Source: Flavobacterium sp. UBA6135
Lineage (GTDB): Bacteria; Bacteroidota; Bacteroidia; Flavobacteriales; Flavobacteriaceae
NCBI RefSeq assembly: GCF_002428305.1
Contig: NZ_DIVJ01000009.1
Coordinates: forward strand, 1 to 26,298
DNA length: 26,298 nucleotides
Reading direction: 5' to 3'
A model generated the notes under the pieces. It saw only the letters and a list, made by a program, of their open reading frames with translations. It ran no database searches and was not told the DNA's origin. A program made the translations under genes and the position numbers. Positions 23,236 to 26,298 of the stretch are shown here, in pieces (the stretch's first letter is position 1; the number at the start of each line of letters is the position of its first letter).

Positions 23236-24060
23236 TTATATCGTTTTAGCTATTTTTTCTTGTTTTTTAATGACCATGGCACTGATGAAAATACTAATTT
23301 CATACAATATCATGATGGGAATTGCTACAATTACTTGACTAATAATGTCCGGTGGGGTAATGATTGCCGATAAAATTAATACAATAATCAAAGCATATTT
23401 TCGGTACTTTCTCAAAAAAGGCGGTGATACCAATCCTATTTTGGTCAGAAAATAAATTAAAATGGGTAACTCAAATAACAGACCACAAGCAATTGTTGAC
23501 GTTTTTATCATGCTGGTATAAGACTCCAAATTAAATTCATTAACGATTTCGGGGCTTGCAGAAAACGAACCGAAAAAGTAAACGGATAAAGGTGTAATAA
23601 TGAAATATCCAAAAGCAACACCCAAGAAAAATAAAAAGGAGGAAACGATGATAAACGCACGAGCATATTTCTTTTCGTTTTTATAGAAGGCAGGACTGAT
23701 AAATTTCCAAAATTCCCATAAAATAAAAGGAAAACCAATAATAAACCCCACGGTGATACAGGTCCAAATTAAAAAGGAAACTTGGCCACCCATGGCTGTA
23801 TTTTGAATAATAAAAGGCATTTCGGCATTGCATATTTCGGCACCTTCCACTCCAAAATATTGGGTGATTTTACAAAAAAAACGATACGTGATAAAGTTCG
23901 GGTCTTTTGGTCCAAAAATAATTTGATTGTACACAAAGTCTTTGATAAAAAATGCACCACCCGCCAAAACTAAAATGGCAATGGTACAACGCACCAATAC
24001 CCATCTCAATTCTTCAAGATGGTCTAAAAAGGACATTTCTTTTTGTGTATTATTTGTCAT
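23236..24060 (-). CDS. tatC: Sec-independent (twin-arginine) translocase subunit TatC
   Basis: A 274-residue inner-membrane protein with six hydrophobic segments, the receptor for twin-arginine signal peptides on folded proteins. The N-terminal SFLDHLEELRWVLVR contains the conserved H-L-x-E-L-R segment that contacts the signal peptide. Further family marks are FWKFISPAFYKNEKKYA and FFLGVAFGYFIITPL in the centre, and LLFELPILIYFLTKIG near the fourth membrane segment. An insert of about 20 residues in the first periplasmic loop (around FCKITQYFGVEGAE) is usual for Bacteroidota. The start overlaps the stop of kdsD by one base, so these are co-translated. Confidence 0.92.
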   Translation of the reverse strand: MTNNTQKEMSFLDHLEELRWVLVRCTIAILVLAGGAFFIKDFVYNQIIFGPKDPNFITYRFFCKITQYFGVEGAEICNAEMPFIIQNTAMGGQVSFLIWTCITVGFIIGFPFILWEFWKFISPAFYKNEKKYARAFIIVSSFLFFLGVAFGYFIITPLSVYFFGSFSASPEIVNEFNLESYTSMIKTSTIACGLLFELPILIYFLTKIGLVSPPFLRKYRKYALIIVLILSAIITPPDIISQVIVAIPIMILYEISIFISAMVIKKQEKIAKTI

Positions 24061-25025
24061 TATAAGATGCCTTCTTTTAAGATATCATGCAAATGAATCA
24101 CACCTTTGTAAGTGCCTTCATCTGAAACAATCAATTGGGTGATGGAAAAATCTTCCATGATGTTTAAGGCATCAACTGCCCGATCTGTAGGTTTTATGGT
24201 CTTTGGATTTACAGTCATGATATCACGAGCCGTTATGCCGGTAATGGTTTCTGTTTTGCTTAACATTCTTCTGATGTCACCATCCGTTATAATTCCAACG
24301 ATTTTATTGTGTTCAACAACTGCTGCAACACCCAATCTTTTTTCTGAAATTTCAAAAATAGTAGTTCTAATGTCAGCATCCGGATTTACTTGCGGTTTTC
24401 TGGATTCATCCAACATGTCTGAAACCCGAAGCAATAATTTTTTTCCTAACGCTCCACCCGGATGGTATTTTGCAAAATCTTCACTGGTGAAATTTCTGAG
24501 TTCCATCAAACAAACCGCTAAACAATCGCCCATCACTAATTGGGCTGTTGTGCTGTTTGTTGGAGCCAAATTGTTCGGACATGCTTCAGTTTCCACTGTT
24601 GTATCTAAAATATAATGTGAGTTTTTGGCTAAATGAGACGTGAGATTTCCCGTCATTGCAATAAGAGTATTCCCGAATTTTTGTAAAATTTGTACGAGTA
24701 CTTTAATTTCAGGACTGTTGCCACTTTTAGAAATACAAATAATTACATCGCCGGGTTGCACCATGCCTAAATCACCGTGAATGGCTTCCGAAGCATGAAG
24801 AAAGCTTGAAGGTGTTCCCGTTGAATTTAATGTGGCAACCATTTTTTGTGCAATAATGGCACTTTTTCCAATCCCCGTTACAATTAATCTGCCTTTGGAT
24901 TGAAAAATAGCTTCTACCGATTTTACAAAATCCTCTGTCAGTAATTCGGCCAAATTTGCTACGGCATTACTTTCAGAAAGAATGGTTTTTTTGGCCAATG
25001 ATAATAGTGCTTCTGTAGATATCAA
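24060..25025 (-). CDS. kdsD: Arabinose-5-phosphate isomerase (KpsF/GutQ family)
   Basis: A 321-residue cytosolic enzyme converting ribulose-5-phosphate to arabinose-5-phosphate, the first step towards Kdo of the LPS core. An SIS domain covers residues 35-170 with GIGKSAIIAQKMVATL, HASEAIHGDLG and ISKSGNSPE, the sugar-phosphate loops. Two CBS domains fill 205-321, as in KdsD/KpsF and unlike the short GutQ-derived forms. It is the first gene of the - strand unit kdsD-tatC-AhpD-like-lptB, with lptB at the other end also serving LPS. It is divergent from recQ over an 84-bp spacer with TAnnTTTG candidates on both strands. Confidence 0.9.
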   Translation of the reverse strand: MISTEALLSLAKKTILSESNAVANLAELLTEDFVKSVEAIFQSKGRLIVTGIGKSAIIAQKMVATLNSTGTPSSFLHASEAIHGDLGMVQPGDVIICISKSGNSPEIKVLVQILQKFGNTLIAMTGNLTSHLAKNSHYILDTTVETEACPNNLAPTNSTTAQLVMGDCLAVCLMELRNFTSEDFAKYHPGGALGKKLLLRVSDMLDESRKPQVNPDADIRTTIFEISEKRLGVAAVVEHNKIVGIITDGDIRRMLSKTETITGITARDIMTVNPKTIKPTDRAVDALNIMEDFSITQLIVSDEGTYKGVIHLHDILKEGIL

Positions 25026-25038
25026 AACGATTGTATAT

Positions 25039-25046
25039 TAAATTTG
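25039..25046 (+). promoter_or_regulatory. Candidate -7 box for recQ
   Basis: TAAATTTG fits TAnnTTTG and lies 63 bp before the recQ ATG at 25110. An equivalent on the - strand (CAAATTTA, 25080-25087) could serve kdsD. No clear -33 element for either, so both are tentative. Confidence 0.25.
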
Positions 25047-25109
25047 TATGAATAAAAGAAAGTTGTATATTTATGGTTGCAAATTTAATTAAAATACCCA
25101 TATATAAGA

Positions 25110-26298
25110 ATGATTCCTAACGAAATTGATATTCACAAAGAATTAAAGAAATATTTTGGTTTTGACCAATTTAAAGGTCTTCAAGAGCAGGTAATTACAA
25201 GTATCTTATCAAAAAAGAATACGTTTGTAATTATGCCTACCGGTGGCGGAAAGTCTTTGTGCTACCAGCTTCCCGCTTTGATAAAAGAAGGAACAGCAAT
25301 TGTAGTATCTCCTTTGATTGCATTGATGAAGAATCAAGTGGATGCCATCAGAAGTGTTTCTTCTGAAGACGGAATTGCACACGTTTTAAATTCATCACTC
25401 ACCAAAACAGAAATAAATAAAGTTAAAAAAGATATCGTTTCAGGAGTTACTAAATTATTATACGTGGCACCTGAATCGTTAGCCAAAGAAGAATATGTTG
25501 CTTTTTTGAAGTCGGTTCCCATTTCATTTATTGCTATTGATGAAGCCCATTGTATTTCTGAATGGGGTCATGATTTCCGTCCGGAATATCGAAATTTAAA
25601 GAATATTATCAAGCATTTGGGCAATGTTCCCGTTATTGGATTAACGGCAACGGCTACACCAAAAGTGCAGGAAGACATCTTGAAAAATCTTGATATGTCT
25701 GATGCTGTAACTTTTAAAGCGTCTTTTAATAGACCCAATTTGTTTTATGAAATACGTCCTAAAACAAAAAATATAGAATCGGATATTATTCGATTCATCA
25801 AACAGAACAAAGGCAAATCCGGAATTATTTATTGTTTAAGCCGCAAAAAGGTAGAGGAAATTGCACAAGTATTGCAAGTAAATGGTATTAGTGCCGTTGC
25901 TTATCATGCAGGATTGGATGCAAAAACAAGAGCCAAGCATCAAGATATGTTTTTGATGGAAGATGTAGATGTGGTGGTTGCCACTATTGCTTTTGGAATG
26001 GGAATTGACAAGCCGGATGTGCGTTTTGTAATCCATCATGATATTCCAAAGTCATTGGAAAGTTATTATCAAGAAACCGGAAGAGCCGGAAGAGATGGTG
26101 GTGAAGGACATTGTTTGGCTTACTATTCCTATAAAGATGTAGAAAAACTGGAAAAATTCATGTCAGGAAAACCTGTTGCAGAACAGGAAATAGGTTTTGC
26201 TTTGTTGCAGGAAGTTGTGGCTTATGCCGAAACGTCAATGTCTCGCAGAAAATTCCTGTTGCATTATTTTGGTGAAGAATTTGACAATGAAACCGGTG
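25110..26298 (+). CDS. recQ: ATP-dependent DNA helicase RecQ (partial, 3' end beyond window)
   Basis: An open frame of 396 codons from the ATG at 25110 to the window edge. This is the superfamily 2 RecQ helicase core: motif 0 FGFDQFKGLQEQ, motif I MPTGGGKSLCYQLP, motif Ia VVSPLIALMKNQV, motif II AIDEAHCISEWGHDFRPEY, motif III LTATATPKV, motif IV GIIYCLSRKKVE, motif V VATIAFGMGIDKPDV and motif VI YYQETGRAGRDG. The RecQ-specific aromatic-rich loop follows motif II. The zinc-binding Cys cluster and HRDC domain are expected beyond the end, and the last residues shown (SRRKFLLHYFGE) begin that zinc region. RecQ unwinds DNA in recombination repair. The start puts motif 0 about 16 residues from the N-terminus, as usual. 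Confidence 0.92.
   Translation, partial: MIPNEIDIHKELKKYFGFDQFKGLQEQVITSILSKKNTFVIMPTGGGKSLCYQLPALIKEGTAIVVSPLIALMKNQVDAIRSVSSEDGIAHVLNSSLTKTEINKVKKDIVSGVTKLLYVAPESLAKEEYVAFLKSVPISFIAIDEAHCISEWGHDFRPEYRNLKNIIKHLGNVPVIGLTATATPKVQEDILKNLDMSDAVTFKASFNRPNLFYEIRPKTKNIESDIIRFIKQNKGKSGIIYCLSRKKVEEIAQVLQVNGISAVAYHAGLDAKTRAKHQDMFLMEDVDVVVATIAFGMGIDKPDVRFVIHHDIPKSLESYYQETGRAGRDGGEGHCLAYYSYKDVEKLEKFMSGKPVAEQEIGFALLQEVVAYAETSMSRRKFLLHYFGEEFDNETG

Noticed and set aside
24112..24615. 167-codon + strand open frame antisense to kdsD
   Set aside because: It lies fully within kdsD, whose SIS and CBS motifs are complete, and its translation has no recognisable pattern.

Overview
The window looks like chromosome of a member of the Bacteroidota, most likely a Flavobacteriaceae (Flavobacterium-like). 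The support is the low G+C content with A/T-rich spacers, the lack of strong Shine-Dalgarno sites, promoter boxes of the Bacteroidota form TAnnTTTG, and family content such as a PorV/PorQ-family outer-membrane protein, a DUF4105/Lnb protein, and the kdsD-tatC-AhpD-like-lptB gene order. This assignment is by inspection only; no search was run.

Positions 1-12758 are the downstream part of a surface-polysaccharide (O-antigen or capsule type) locus, all on the + strand. After the truncated end of a probable asparagine-synthase-like gene come eight glycosyltransferases (six GT4, one GT47/exostosin-like, one GT2), a SAM methyltransferase, a CE4 polysaccharide deacetylase and a Wzy/WaaL-type membrane polymerase or ligase. 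Most genes are translationally coupled through overlaps of 4-11 bp, and one overlap reaches 101 bp. A markedly A/T-richer block (about 5145-7330) carries the tail of the GT2 gene, the methyltransferase and one GT4, and looks like a separately acquired cassette. No Wzx flippase or Wzz/Wza/Wzc gene lies in the window.

Positions 12759-15734 hold three genes without a known role: a conserved Bacteroidota hypothetical on the - strand with a good promoter and terminator, a 382-residue orphan, and an 80-residue probable DNA-binding protein. The 340-bp divergent spacer at 13660-13999 is dense in palindromes and short tandem repeats. The initiating polyprenyl-phosphate sugar transferase follows at 15735-17129 and logically belongs to the polysaccharide pathway.

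Positions 17343-26298 are envelope and housekeeping genes: an Lnb-type lipoprotein N-acyltransferase candidate and a PorV/PorQ-family barrel (both - strand); phosphatidylserine synthase and a membrane-anchored GH25 lysozyme (+ strand); a MntA-HepT toxin-antitoxin pair (-); the operon kdsD-tatC-AhpD-like-lptB (-); and the start of recQ (+), which runs off the end.

The most unusual structural signal is three separate intergenic arrays with an exact 8-bp period (12813-12852, 17133-17228, 22789-22820), two of them built from the same unit. A fourth array with an 11-bp period lies upstream of the orphan gene. No tRNA, rRNA, insertion sequence or CRISPR array was seen.
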